A stretch of DNA of 64,000 nucleotides, taken from contig NZ_UGQM01000001.1 of NCBI RefSeq assembly GCF_900454025.1, forward strand, positions 5,580,001-5,644,000, read 5' to 3'. The notes below the pieces were generated by a model. That model had not been told where the DNA came from. It saw only the letters and a list, made by a program, of their open reading frames with translations, and made no database searches. The position numbers and the translations under genes are program-made. Source of the stretch: Mycolicibacterium gilvum. GTDB taxonomy: Bacteria > Actinomycetota > Actinomycetes > Mycobacteriales > Mycobacteriaceae. Positions 36,393 through 46,022 of the stretch are shown piece after piece (the first letter of the stretch is position 1; every line of letters begins with the position of its first letter).

Positions 36393-36898
36393 CCTCCAGC
36401 CGGAGCCCCCAGCCGGTGCAGTTCGACGTCGCGCAGTTCCCCGTCCTGCACCGTGGCCGTCATGTAGGTGCAGTGCGGCTGGCGGCGACGGTCGGTCGGC
36501 GAGCCCGGATTGAGCAGCCGCAGCCCCGATGCGGCGATGGTGTCCCACGGGATATGGCTGTGGCCGAACACCAGCACGTCGGTATCGGGGTAGGCCTTGG
36601 CCATCCGCGCGTCACGACCGGAGGACGCGCCCGTCTCGTGGGTGACGGTGAACCTCACACCGTCGAGGACGACGTCGGCCCGCTCGGGCAGGCGGCGGCG
36701 CAGTTCGGGTCCGTCGTTGTTGCCCCAGCAGGCGACGAGCCGTTTCGCGCGCGCCTCGAGCCGGTCGAGGAGATCGGGCTCCACCCAGTCCCCGGCGTGG
36801 ATCACCAGGTCGGCGTCGTCGACGGCGTCCCACACCTCGGCGGGGAGGTCCTTCGCACGCTTGGGCAGGTGCGTGTCGGCGATCAGCAGCAGGCGCAC
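36389..36898 (-). CDS. YfcE/MJ0936-type metallophosphoesterase (169 aa)
   Basis: Calcineurin-like fold with metal ligands in DTHLP, HAGDW, GNNDGP and GHSHIP, in family order. A small phosphodiesterase; substrate unknown. GTG 36898 is chosen because TAGGCT (minus, 36911-36906) precedes it by exactly 7 nt; ATG 36916 would lie before that box. The IS110 element begins a few bases further upstream, so the native -35 region has been replaced by insertion-sequence DNA. Confidence 0.88.
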   Translation of the reverse strand: MRLLLIADTHLPKRAKDLPAEVWDAVDDADLVIHAGDWVEPDLLDRLEARAKRLVACWGNNDGPELRRRLPERADVVLDGVRFTVTHETGASSGRDARMAKAYPDTDVLVFGHSHIPWDTIAASGLRLLNPGSPTDRRRQPHCTYMTATVQDGELRDVELHRLGAPAGG

Positions 36899-36905
36899 AC
36901 ACCCC

Positions 36906-36911
36906 AGCCTA
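36906..36911 (-). promoter_or_regulatory. -10 box TAGGCT for the phosphoesterase, next to the IS110 end
   Basis: Minus-strand TAGGCT, 7 nt, GTG 36898. Only about 4 bp separate the box from the presumed IS110 end, so sequences upstream of -15 belong to the element. Confidence 0.5.
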
Positions 36912-36933
36912 GACATCCCAGGACCGTAGGTTG

Positions 36934-38154
36934 TCAAGCAGCTCGGGAGTCGGTTTGGCGGTGGGCCCAGGCTTTGTGTTCGCTGTAGGGCGTGTGGTGG
37001 CGGAGGCAGCCGTGCAGGATGCCGACGAGGCGGTTGCCCAGGGCGCGTAGTGCTTGGTGGTGCAGGTCGCCGGCGGCGCGGTGTTGGTCGTAAAAGGTGC
37101 GTGCGCCGGGACTGTTGGTCAGGGCGCAGAAGGCCCATTGGTCGATCGCGTCGTAGAGGCGGCGGTTGCGGACGTGGCGGGCCAGTACGGCGCGTTTCTT
37201 GCCCGACGCGATGGTCAATGGGGAGGTTCCGGCGTAGTTCTTGCGAGACTTGGCGGTGGTGTAGCGGTTGGGGTCGTCCCCGAACTCACCGAGCACCCGG
37301 GCGCCGAGGATGACACCGAGTCCTGGCAGGGAGAGGTAGATGTCGGCGTCCGGGTGTGTCTCAAAATGTGCCGCCAATTCGGCTTCGAGGTCGGCGATGT
37401 GGTGGTTCAACTCGGTGATGATGGCGACCGCGGCGCGGGTGGTGGCCCCGAACGCGGCGGTGACCGCGGGCGCGGCGGCGAGCTGGTCGCTGCGCAATGC
37501 GGTTTGGATCTCGAGTGCCTTGGCGTCGAGGTTGCGTTGTCGCCCAGCAGCTTTGAGCGCTGATCGGATCTTTGAGACACTCAGCCGTGCGGCGTCGGTC
37601 GGGGTGGGAGCGCGGCCCAGGATCGCCAGGGCGTCGCGGTCGGACAGCGAGGCGAAGGCCTCCAACGCAGCGGGGTAGTACTCGCGCAGCGCGCTGCGCA
37701 GCGCGTTGGTGTTGCGGTTGCGGCTCCAGATCAGGTTTTGATGCGCCCGTGCCAGGACTTTGATCGCCTCCACCTCCGGGGTGTCCCCGGCGATCGGGCG
37801 GTGATTGTGCCGGTCGGTGCGCACCAGATCAGCCAAGAGTTTGGCGTCAGCAGCATCAGACTTCGCACCCGATACCTGGTGGCGGTCGCGGTAGCGGGCC
37901 ACGGCGAGCGGATTGACCGCGAACACTTCGTAGCCGGCCGCGGCGAGTGCTTCGACCCACAGGCCGCGGTCGGTTTCGATGCCGATTACCACCTCGGTGG
38001 GATCCTGGGCGTGGGCAGCCACCAGTTCGTGGAACCCGCGAATGCCAGCCAGCCCTTCTGGTAAGCGACGCGATGCCAGCCTGGTTCCCTCGGCGTCCAT
38101 CAGATGAATGTCGTGGTGGTCTTCAGCCCAGTCGTCTCCAATAAATAGCGTCAA
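36934..38154 (-). CDS. IS110-family DEDD transposase (406 aa)
   Basis: N-terminal RuvC-like DEDD domain: first Asp in FIGDDWAEDHHDIHL, Glu in VVIGIETDRGLWVEAL, and paired Asp in GAKSDAADAKLLADL. C-terminal transposase_20 domain with SLPGLGVILGARVLGEFGD and RKNYAGTSPLTIASGKK, and the Ser nucleophile expected in TSPLT. Length is as for IS900-like elements. Start is TTG 38154 with GGGAGG just upstream. Full-length, so probably active. Recombination in this family is guided by an RNA from the non-coding end. Confidence 0.93.
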   Translation of the reverse strand: MTLFIGDDWAEDHHDIHLMDAEGTRLASRRLPEGLAGIRGFHELVAAHAQDPTEVVIGIETDRGLWVEALAAAGYEVFAVNPLAVARYRDRHQVSGAKSDAADAKLLADLVRTDRHNHRPIAGDTPEVEAIKVLARAHQNLIWSRNRNTNALRSALREYYPAALEAFASLSDRDALAILGRAPTPTDAARLSVSKIRSALKAAGRQRNLDAKALEIQTALRSDQLAAAPAVTAAFGATTRAAVAIITELNHHIADLEAELAAHFETHPDADIYLSLPGLGVILGARVLGEFGDDPNRYTTAKSRKNYAGTSPLTIASGKKRAVLARHVRNRRLYDAIDQWAFCALTNSPGARTFYDQHRAAGDLHHQALRALGNRLVGILHGCLRHHTPYSEHKAWAHRQTDSRAA

Positions 38155-38159
38155 CTCGC

Positions 38160-38400
38160 CTCCCTACGCGATGTCATGGAACCTTTTACGAGCCCAAGGA
38201 CACCCGGCGGCAACCTAATGGATCAGTGCTCGGAGCACGACACCCCATCAGCGCTAAAGGTGACCTCACCAACCAGTCGGGGCACGATCTAGGCTTAGGA
38301 GTCGAACGATTCTCCAAGGCGAAGCAGTGCTCACCGAGCCGGCGGCTCAGCAATCAGCATCACCCGGACCGACCATTACCGATCGCAGGCTCGCTGATCA
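38160..38400 (-). ncRNA. Candidate bridge-RNA region of the IS110 left end
   Basis: This 240-bp gap has no gene. It contains hairpins at 38226-38238 (GTGCT-CGG-AGCAC), 38299-38312 (imperfect) and 38336-38348 (GAGCC-GGC-GGCTC). The minus-strand segment opposite 38213-38221 reads CCATTAGGT and is complementary over 9 nt to ACCTAATGG spanning the ctaD stop and insertion junction (38413-38405). Exact RNA ends are not known. Confidence 0.4.
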
Positions 38401-38407
38401 GATCCCA

Positions 38408-40192
<1,785 letters not shown>

Positions 40193-40230
40193 CTAGGGCC
40201 GAAAGTCGCAAAAACGCCGCGACCAAAAAG

Positions 40231-40303
40231 TGCGCCCGAAGGGATTCGAACCCCTAACCTTCTGATCCGTAGTCAGATGCTCTATCCGTTGAGCTACGGG
40301 CGC
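40231..40303 (-). tRNA. tRNA-Arg (anticodon ACG)
   Basis: Minus-strand cloverleaf: acceptor GCGCCCG/CGGGCGC, D-arm AGCTCAACGGATAGAGC, anticodon loop CTACGGA, T-loop GGTTCGAATCC. CCA is not encoded. This is the substrate of TadA (A34 to I). Confidence 0.95.
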
Positions 40304-40353
40304 CCGGGTCGTGCATGTTCAGTTGTGTGCCGGCAAGCCGGTGGTCCTACACG

Positions 40354-40442
40354 CGGAGGCGAGAGGATTTGAACCTCCGGTCCGCTTTAAGGCGGACAAC
40401 TCATTAGCAGTGAGTCCCATTCGGCCGCTCTGGCACGCCTCC
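40354..40442 (-). tRNA. tRNA-Ser (anticodon GCT)
   Basis: Class II tRNA on the minus strand: acceptor GGAGGCG/CGCCTCC, anticodon loop CTGCTAA, long variable arm, T-loop GGTTCAAATCC. CCA not encoded. Decodes AGC/AGU. Confidence 0.95.
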
Positions 40443-40513
40443 CGACGTTTACCGCCGCTGCGACAGAGTACACAGGCGTCACCGCGGGAAGCAAAGCAGC
40501 TCCGGGCGGGCCA

Positions 40514-40519
40514 TAAACT
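40514..40519 (+). promoter_or_regulatory. -10 box TAAACT for hisC2
   Basis: TAAACT, 7 nt, GTG 40527: leaderless start expected. Confidence 0.55.
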
Positions 40520-40526
40520 GTCTCAG

Positions 40527-41591
40527 GTGTCCGCCCGTCTGCGCCCCGAACTCGCCGATATCCCCGCCTACACCCCCGGCAGAACGGTGCCCGGCGCCAT
40601 CAAGATCGCAAGCAACGAAACCGTCCACGGACCGCTGCCCAGCGTGCGGGCCGCGATCGCCGACGCGGTGGGCGGGATCAACCGTTATCCCGACAACGGC
40701 TACGTCGAGCTCAGGGAGCAGTTGGCGAAGCACATAGACAGCGGGGCTTTCGCCCCGGAGAACATCTCGGTCGGGTGCGGATCGGTCAGCCTGTGCCAGC
40801 AGCTGATCCAGATCACCGCCACCGTCGGCGACGAGGTGCTGTTCGGCTGGCGCAGCTTCGAGATCTACCCGCTGCAGGTCCGCACCGCCGGCGCCACCCC
40901 GGTGCAGGTCCCGCTGACCGACCACACCTTCGACCTCGACGCGATGCTCGCCGCGATCACCGACCGCACCCGGCTGATCTTCGTGTGCAACCCGAACAAC
41001 CCGAGCAGCACCGTCGTCGACCCCGATGCGCTGGCCCGGTTCGTCGCCGCGGTGCCGCCGCACATCCTGGTGGTGCTCGACGAGGCCTACATCGAGTACG
41101 TTCGCGGGGACCTCGTCCCGGACAGCTTCGGGCTGGTCCGGGCGCATTCGAATGTCGTTGTGCTGCGCACTTTCTCGAAGGCCTACGGACTGGCGGGGCT
41201 GCGCATCGGGTACGCCGTCGCCGACCCCGACATCGTGACCGCGCTGTCCAAGGTCTATGTCCCGTTCACTGCGACCACTGTGTCGCAGGCGGCCGCGATC
41301 GCCTGCCTCGACGCCGCCGACGAACTGCTCGAACGCACCGACGCCGTTGTCGCCGAACGGACCCGCGTCTCGGCGGCCCTACGCGAGGCCGGATACGACC
41401 TGCCGCCCTCGCAGGCCAACTTCGTGTGGCTGCCGCTGGTGGGCCGCGCGCAGCAGTTCGCCGCCGATGCCGCCGACGCCCGCATCATCGTGCGCCCGTA
41501 CGGCGAGGACGGCGTGCGGGTCACCGTCGCCTCCCCCGACGAGAACGACATGTTCCTCGACTTCGCCCGAGACTGGATCGCCCGGCCATGA
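40527..41591 (+). CDS. hisC2: Aromatic/histidinol-phosphate aminotransferase (354 aa)
   Basis: PLP class-II aminotransferase: FVCNPNNPSSTVV, Asp in VVLDEAYIEYV, PLP-Lys in TFSKAYGLAGLRIGYAVADP read as TFSKAYGLAGLRIG, and C-terminal GVRVTVASPDEN. It corresponds to Rv3772, named hisC2 and considered an aromatic (phenylalanine) aminotransferase, which would act downstream of prephenate chemistry. GTG 40527 is set by the TAAACT box; a longer open frame runs through the tRNA genes and is not coding. Confidence 0.92.
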   Translation: MSARLRPELADIPAYTPGRTVPGAIKIASNETVHGPLPSVRAAIADAVGGINRYPDNGYVELREQLAKHIDSGAFAPENISVGCGSVSLCQQLIQITATVGDEVLFGWRSFEIYPLQVRTAGATPVQVPLTDHTFDLDAMLAAITDRTRLIFVCNPNNPSSTVVDPDALARFVAAVPPHILVVLDEAYIEYVRGDLVPDSFGLVRAHSNVVVLRTFSKAYGLAGLRIGYAVADPDIVTALSKVYVPFTATTVSQAAAIACLDAADELLERTDAVVAERTRVSAALREAGYDLPPSQANFVWLPLVGRAQQFAADAADARIIVRPYGEDGVRVTVASPDENDMFLDFARDWIARP

Positions 41592-41597
41592 GCGGCC

Positions 41598-41603
41598 TAT
41601 CGT
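41598..41603 (+). promoter_or_regulatory. -10 box TATCGT for the collagen-like lipoprotein
   Basis: TATCGT, 7 nt, ATG 41611. The box lies just after the hisC2 stop, so the gene has its own leaderless promoter. Confidence 0.5.
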
Positions 41604-41610
41604 GGCCTGG

Positions 41611-42084
41611 ATGAAGACCCACGTGCGGGTGACCGCCGCGGCGCTGGTCGGCGCCGGCCTCGTCCTCGGCCTGACGACAGGGTGCTCGCGCACCACCGAA
41701 GGTGTCGTCGCGCAGACCACCGAACCCGGTCCGCCGCTTCCGTCCCAAGGCGCACCGGGTCAACCCGGCGAGCCGGGCCTGCCCGGGCTGCCGGGCCTAC
41801 CCGGCATGCCCGATATCGAGATCCCGAATCTGCCGCTCCCGACGCGCAACACCGACGTCCCCGAGGTGCCCGCACCGGCGAACTCGCTGGACATGACGTG
41901 CGACGAGTACAACGGGCTCGACGAGGCGACCCGGGTCGCGGTGGTGCGCGAGATCCTGTCGCAGGAGGGCAACCCGCTGGGGCCCGACGGCGAGTTCATC
42001 GGGCAGATCCTCGCCGACGCGGCCTGCCAGTTCATCCGCAGCGCGACGGTCAGCGAGGTCCTGATGGGCGGCACGCCGCCGTAA
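41611..42084 (+). CDS. Lipoprotein with short collagen-like segment (157 aa)
   Basis: Lipoprotein signal with lipobox TTGC (Cys25), then a run of Gly-x-x triplets (GAPGQPGEPGLPGLPGLPG) as a stalk, followed by a small folded domain (LDMTCDEYNGLDEATRVAVV, ACQFIRSATVSEVLMGG) with two Cys that could pair. The Gly-Pro stalk would hold the domain away from the membrane. Function unknown. It sits between hisC2 and echA21. Confidence 0.7.
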   Translation: MKTHVRVTAAALVGAGLVLGLTTGCSRTTEGVVAQTTEPGPPLPSQGAPGQPGEPGLPGLPGLPGMPDIEIPNLPLPTRNTDVPEVPAPANSLDMTCDEYNGLDEATRVAVVREILSQEGNPLGPDGEFIGQILADAACQFIRSATVSEVLMGGTPP

Positions 42085-42089
42085 GTGGC

Positions 42090-42095
42090 TAGCCT
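42090..42095 (+). promoter_or_regulatory. -10 box TAGCCT for echA21
   Basis: TAGCCT followed by 8 nt and ATG 42104. Confidence 0.4.
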
Positions 42096-42103
42096 GCATA
42101 CCT

Positions 42104-42925
42104 ATGGGTAACTACGAAGCCGTCACGGTCGAGATCGCCGATCACATCGCGCAGGTGACGCTGATCGGCCCCGGTAAGGGCAACGCCATGGGCCCGGCGT
42201 TCTGGTCCGAGCTTCCCGTCGTGTTCCGCGAACTCGACGCAGATCCCGACGTCCGCGCGATCGTGCTGGTCGGCTCCGGACGCAACTTCAGCTACGGCCT
42301 CGACCTGGCCGCGATGGGCGACACCCTCGGCTCGATGATGAGCGACGCGTCGTCGTCGAAGCCGCGCGCCGACTTCCACACGCGCCTGAAGAGCATGCAG
42401 GACGCGATCACCGCCGTCGCCGACTGCCGCACCCCGACCATCGCGTCAGTGCACGGATGGTGCATCGGTGGCGGCGTCGACCTGATCTCGGCGGTCGACA
42501 TCCGCTACGCCAGCAGCGACGCCAAGTTCTCGGTGCGCGAGGTCAAGCTCGCGATCGTCGCCGACGTCGGCTCGCTGGCCCGGCTGCCGCTGATCCTGTC
42601 CGACGGGCACCTGCGCGAACTGGCCCTGACCGGCAAGGACATCGACGCGGCGCGGGCCGAGAAGATCGGCCTGGTCAACGACGTCCACCCCGACGCCGAC
42701 GCCTCGCTGGCCGCCGCGCGCGCGACCGCCGCCGAGATCGCCGCCAACCCGCCGCACACCGTCCACGGCATCAAGGACGTCCTCGACGAGCAGCGCACCG
42801 CCCAGGTCGCGGCCAGCCTGCGCTACGTCGCGGCATGGAACTCGGCGTTCCTTCCGTCGAAGGACCTCACCGAGGGCATCACGGCGATGTTCGAGAAGCG
42901 CGCGCCGAACTTCACCGGCGAGTAG
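42104..42925 (+). CDS. echA21: Enoyl-CoA hydratase/crotonase family protein (273 aa)
   Basis: Crotonase fold: FSYGLDLAAMG (oxyanion region), VHGWCIGGGVDLISAVDIRYA split as VHGWCIGGGVDLI and SAVDIRYASSDAKFSVREVKL. At the positions where hydratases have Glu there are Asp (GGVDL) and Glu (VREVKL), closer to delta3,5-delta2,4-dienoyl-CoA isomerases, in which Asp is normal. Position after hisC2 matches Rv3774 echA21. It likely works in fatty-acid or sterol side-chain oxidation. Confidence 0.85.
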   Translation: MGNYEAVTVEIADHIAQVTLIGPGKGNAMGPAFWSELPVVFRELDADPDVRAIVLVGSGRNFSYGLDLAAMGDTLGSMMSDASSSKPRADFHTRLKSMQDAITAVADCRTPTIASVHGWCIGGGVDLISAVDIRYASSDAKFSVREVKLAIVADVGSLARLPLILSDGHLRELALTGKDIDAARAEKIGLVNDVHPDADASLAAARATAAEIAANPPHTVHGIKDVLDEQRTAQVAASLRYVAAWNSAFLPSKDLTEGITAMFEKRAPNFTGE

Positions 42926-42992
42926 CGGCCGGGCGCGGCAGCGTCTTCGGCAACGCCGCGGCGCACGCCAGGCTGACGACTGGGACAACGCG

Positions 42993-43379
42993 TCACCCAC
43001 CGCCCGCCAGCTGTGCCATGTACACCGTCGAGGCCGCCGAGAGCAGCAGGTAGAACCCCGGGAACGCGATGTTGTGGAAGACCCGGGCGCGACCGTGGGC
43101 GCCGACAGCACCGATGAAGAACAGAACCAGACCGATGCCGGCCGCTACGCCGACCCAGGGCACGGCCACCAGACCGATCACGAGCCCCACCGCTCCGGCC
43201 AGCTTCGCGGTGGCGAGATAGGGCAGGGCGCTCACAGGAACATGCACCTGCGCCGAATTCCTCAGTACGAATCCGGCTTTCGCATAGTCGGCGATCGCGA
43301 TCGCCGCGTTGGCGACGACGCAGACGATCGTCACGAGGAACAGCACCGTCATGCCTCGCACCTCGACGCCATGGCGCAT
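42993..43379 (-). CDS. DoxX-like membrane protein (128 aa)
   Basis: Four predicted membrane helices (FLVTIVCVVANAAIAIADY, PYLATAKLAGAVGLVIGLVA, VGVAAGIGLVLFFIGAVGAH, IAFPGFYLLLSAASTVYM) and the DoxX-type LATAKLAGAVGLV segment. The start may be ATG 43352 (MTVLFLVT) rather than 43379. It is divergent from the ECF sigma factor; DoxX-like genes are common neighbours of that sigma class. Function unproven. Confidence 0.72.
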   Translation of the reverse strand: MRHGVEVRGMTVLFLVTIVCVVANAAIAIADYAKAGFVLRNSAQVHVPVSALPYLATAKLAGAVGLVIGLVAVPWVGVAAGIGLVLFFIGAVGAHGRARVFHNIAFPGFYLLLSAASTVYMAQLAGGG

Positions 43380-43492
43380 GCGCCCGTGGGTAGTGTCGTC
43401 ATCATCGCGTGCCTCCGTGTGTTGGGTGGTCGGGTAGGAGATTCGGTGGTCTCATTCGTCCCGACGTTTCCCAGCCGAGAAAGGTGACACCG

Positions 43493-44323
43493 GTGATAAC
43501 ACCCTCGGTGTTCGAGGCGACACGGCCGCAGCTGACAGCCATGGCCTTCAGAATGCTCGGCTCGATTCACGACGCGGAAGACGCAGTGCAGAGCGCCTGG
43601 ATCAAAGCCTCCATCACGGCCACCGACGATCTGCGAAACCCCGCCGCCTACCTGACCACCGTCCTCACCCGCGAATGTGTCGACCAGCTGCGCATGCGGC
43701 AGCGCCGTCGGGAAGAACCGCTGGCGGCAGACATGATCCCGGCGGACACCGTCGCGGCAGACGAGCACTACCTACGGCGCGAGAGCATCTCCCGGGCCCT
43801 GATGGTGGTGCTCGACCGGCTGACGCCCTCTCAACGGGTCGCCTACGTTCTGCACGACGTGTTCGCCGTGCCGTTCCAGGAGATCGCCGAAACCCTCGGG
43901 ACGAGTCCGGCCAGTGCGAAAAAGCACGCCAGCCGCGCACGAGAACGGATCCACCGCACTGTGCAGATCCCCGCCGCAGCCACCATCGACAGCGCGGTCG
44001 TCGAGGCATTTCTCGCAGCGGCGGCCGGTGGCGACACGGCCACCATGGTGGCGCTGATGGCGGACGACTGCGTACGAGTCGCCGACCCCACGCTCCTGCC
44101 CGCACACACGCCGGCCGTCGTCATCGGCGACTCTGCTGTCGCCGACGAGACCTCGCTGTTCATCGACCGAATCCGTGTCAGCGCACCGATGCTCGTCGAC
44201 GGACGTACCGTCCATGTCATCGCCCCGGGCGGTCACGAGCTCGCAGTCATCGACATCACCGTCACCGACGGGCGTATCGCCCGCATCGAGATCACCCGAA
44301 CCCACCCGAGCGGCCGGCGCTGA
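43493..44323 (+). CDS. ECF sigma factor with C-terminal SnoaL-like domain (276 aa)
   Basis: Sigma region 2 is FEATRPQLTAMAFRMLGSIHDAEDAVQSAW (in two parts, FEATRPQLTAMAFRMLGSI and HDAEDAVQSAW). Region 4 includes LTPSQRVAYVLHDVFAVPF and IAETLGTSPASAKKHASRAR. Then comes a SnoaL-like domain (VEAFLAAAAGGDTATMVALM, DDCVRVADP). This is the SigJ/ECF41-like architecture, in which the C-terminal domain replaces an anti-sigma factor. GTG 43493 has GAAAGG about 8 nt upstream; GTG 43484 is also in frame. The target promoters are unknown; the divergent DoxX gene is a candidate. Confidence 0.85.
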   Translation: MITPSVFEATRPQLTAMAFRMLGSIHDAEDAVQSAWIKASITATDDLRNPAAYLTTVLTRECVDQLRMRQRRREEPLAADMIPADTVAADEHYLRRESISRALMVVLDRLTPSQRVAYVLHDVFAVPFQEIAETLGTSPASAKKHASRARERIHRTVQIPAAATIDSAVVEAFLAAAAGGDTATMVALMADDCVRVADPTLLPAHTPAVVIGDSAVADETSLFIDRIRVSAPMLVDGRTVHVIAPGGHELAVIDITVTDGRIARIEITRTHPSGRR

Positions 44324-44337
44324 AGCCCGTCGTGACG

Positions 44338-44427
44338 TGGCGGTGGCGGAGGGATTTGAACCCCCGGACGGTGTTAGCCGTCTCTCGCTTTCAAGGCGAG
44401 TGCATTAGGCCGCTCTGCCACGCCACC
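44338..44427 (-). tRNA. tRNA-Ser (anticodon TGA)
   Basis: Class II tRNA on the minus strand: acceptor GGTGGCG/CGCCACC, anticodon loop CTTGAAA, T-loop GGTTCAAATCC, encoded CCA at 44340-44338. Acceptor and T-arm are nearly identical to the tRNA-Ser(CGA) at 23731. Confidence 0.95.
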
Positions 44428-44437
44428 GCGGGACAGT

Positions 44438-44951
44438 CTAGACGCGGCCGATCTTCGCCGGCGGTCCGCCGGCCTTCAGGCCCGCGCTGATGCGGCGGCA
44501 GTTCTCGCCCATCGCCGTGACCTGTGGGCGGCTCAGCCGGTCGAGGAAGTGCGTGCGCACCGCCGACCCGTAGGTCTGCATCGCGGTCGCCAGCGCCGTC
44601 CGGCCCTCCGCGGTGATGCTGGCCAGCACGCCGCGTCCGTCGTCCGGACTGGCGACGCGGCCGACGAGGCCCTGCACCTCCAGCCGGTGGATCTGACGGG
44701 TGACGCGGCTGGGCAGTGACATCAGCGCCTCGGCGACGTCTCCCATCCGTGCCGACCCCGTCGGCGACTTCGCCAACAGATCGAGCAGCCGGACGTCGTT
44801 CAAACGTCAGTCCGTGCTCATCCGAAAGCGACCTGTTCATGGTCGCGTACAACCTCAGTGCGGCGTCCAGAAAGTTCTGCCACGCCCTTTGCTCAGCAAT
44901 GTCAAGCCCCGGCGTATCGCTCGCCGTGCGCCCCCCGATGATCCCCTCCAT
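44438..44951 (-). pseudogene. MarR-family regulator split by a +1 frameshift
   Basis: The N-terminal part (MEGIIGGRTASDTPGLDIAE to MNRSLSDEHGLT) and the C-terminal part (LNDVRLLDLLAKSPTGSARM onward, winged helix LPSRVTRQIHRLEVQGLVGRV) are in different frames. They join if one T is removed from the TTT run opposite AAA at 44802-44804, giving GLT-LNDVRLLDLL, the normal MarR wording, and a 170-aa protein. The ATG at 44951 has TACTAT (minus, 44963-44958) 6 nt upstream. Either a real mutation or a base-calling error. It is divergent from the quinone oxidoreductase it may have regulated. Confidence 0.75.
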
Positions 44952-45016
44952 GGGCACATAGTAGAGCCGCGACGGTGTTGCCGGAGGGAAATTCTCAGGG
45001 ACTTTGCCCTGCGTAG

Positions 45017-45022
45017 TAGCGT
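45017..45022 (+). promoter_or_regulatory. -10 box TAGCGT for the quinone oxidoreductase
   Basis: TAGCGT, 7 nt, GTG 45030. It faces the MarR promoter across a 78-bp gap. Confidence 0.55.
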
Positions 45023-45029
45023 TGCCTAG

Positions 45030-46016
45030 GTGCGTGCGATCGTGGCGGAAACCCCTGACCAGCTCAATTGGCAGTCTGTGCCAGACCCGACGCCCGGTCC
45101 CGGCGAGGTCCTGATCAGGGTCCACGCCGCCGGAGTGAACCGCGCGGACCTCCTCCAGGCCGCCGGAAAGTACCCGCCGCCGCCCGGCGCGAGCGAAATC
45201 ATCGGCCTGGAAGCGTCGGGCACGATCGCCGCGGTCGGCGACGGCGTCACCGAATGGTCCGAGGGCCAGCGGGTGTGCGCTTTGCTGGCCGGGGGCGGTT
45301 ACGCCGAGTACGTGGCGGTTCCGGCCGGCCAGGTGCTGCCGGTGCCCGACGGCGTTCCGTTGGATCACGCGGCGGGCCTCCCGGAGGTCGCGTGCACCGT
45401 GTGGTCCAACCTGGTGATGACCGCCCGGCTGCGAGCGCCGGAACTGCTGCTCATCCATGGCGGCGCCAGCGGCATCGGCACCCATGCGATCCAGGTGGCG
45501 CGGGCGCTGAACTGTCGCGTCGCGGTCACCGCCGGGTCCCGCAACAAGCTCGACCTGTGCGCCGAACTCGGCGCCGAGATCACCATCGACTACCACCACG
45601 AAGACTTCGTCGAGGTGCTGCGCGACGCGGACTCCGATCATCCGGGCGCCGACGTGATCCTCGACATCATGGGCGCGTCCTACCTCGACCGCAACATCGA
45701 TGCGCTTGCCACCGGTGGCCGGCTGGTGATCATCGGCATGCAGGGCGGTACGAAGGCGGAGATCAATCTGGGCAAGCTGCTCGCCAAGCGCGGCAGCGTG
45801 ATGGCGACGGCGCTGCGGTCGCGACCCGTCACCGGACGCGGCAGCAAGAGCGTCATCGTCTCCGAGGTGATCGAGAACGTGTGGCCGTTGGTAGCCGACG
45901 GTCAGGTGCGGCCGGTGATCGGCGCGGAGTTCCCCATCTCGGAGGCGCAGGCCGCCCACGAGCTCCTGGCGTCCGGCGACGTGTCAGGGAAAGTGATTCT
46001 GCGCGTTGATGTTTAG
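45030..46016 (+). CDS. NADPH:quinone-oxidoreductase-like zinc-free MDR protein (328 aa)
   Basis: Medium-chain reductase: GVNRADLLQAAGKYPPPPGA, GLEASGTIAAVGDGV, LLIHGGASGIGTHAIQVARAL for the cofactor, no structural Cys cluster, hence zinc-free. It resembles the PIG3/QOR type that reduces quinones with NADPH in the cytoplasm. In M. tuberculosis Rv3777 takes this place. GTG 45030 is set by the TAGCGT box. It converges on the aminotransferase with 6 bp between stops. Confidence 0.9.
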   Translation: MRAIVAETPDQLNWQSVPDPTPGPGEVLIRVHAAGVNRADLLQAAGKYPPPPGASEIIGLEASGTIAAVGDGVTEWSEGQRVCALLAGGGYAEYVAVPAGQVLPVPDGVPLDHAAGLPEVACTVWSNLVMTARLRAPELLLIHGGASGIGTHAIQVARALNCRVAVTAGSRNKLDLCAELGAEITIDYHHEDFVEVLRDADSDHPGADVILDIMGASYLDRNIDALATGGRLVIIGMQGGTKAEINLGKLLAKRGSVMATALRSRPVTGRGSKSVIVSEVIENVWPLVADGQVRPVIGAEFPISEAQAAHELLASGDVSGKVILRVDV

Positions 46017-46022
46017 CGCAGA

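Larger units (their letters stand above)
36915..38407 (-). mobile_element. IS110-family insertion sequence (about 1.49 kb)
   Basis: The transposase gene (36934-38154) is followed by a short right end and preceded by about 250 bp of non-coding left end, the usual IS110 arrangement and length. The hexamer ATCCCA occurs at 36915-36920 and at 38402-38407 and may mark the two junctions. No terminal inverted repeats are evident, as expected for the family. The left junction abuts the ctaD stop codon. Boundaries are provisional. Confidence 0.65.

Noticed and set aside
38224..38332. Octamer CAGTGCTC repeated at 38224 and 38325
   Set aside because: Only two short copies; may be chance or part of the IS110 RNA fold, not enough for a separate repeat call.
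41755..41815. GGC/CCG triplet repeats as a CRISPR or tandem-repeat locus
   Set aside because: They encode the Gly-Pro stalk of a lipoprotein and have no spacers.
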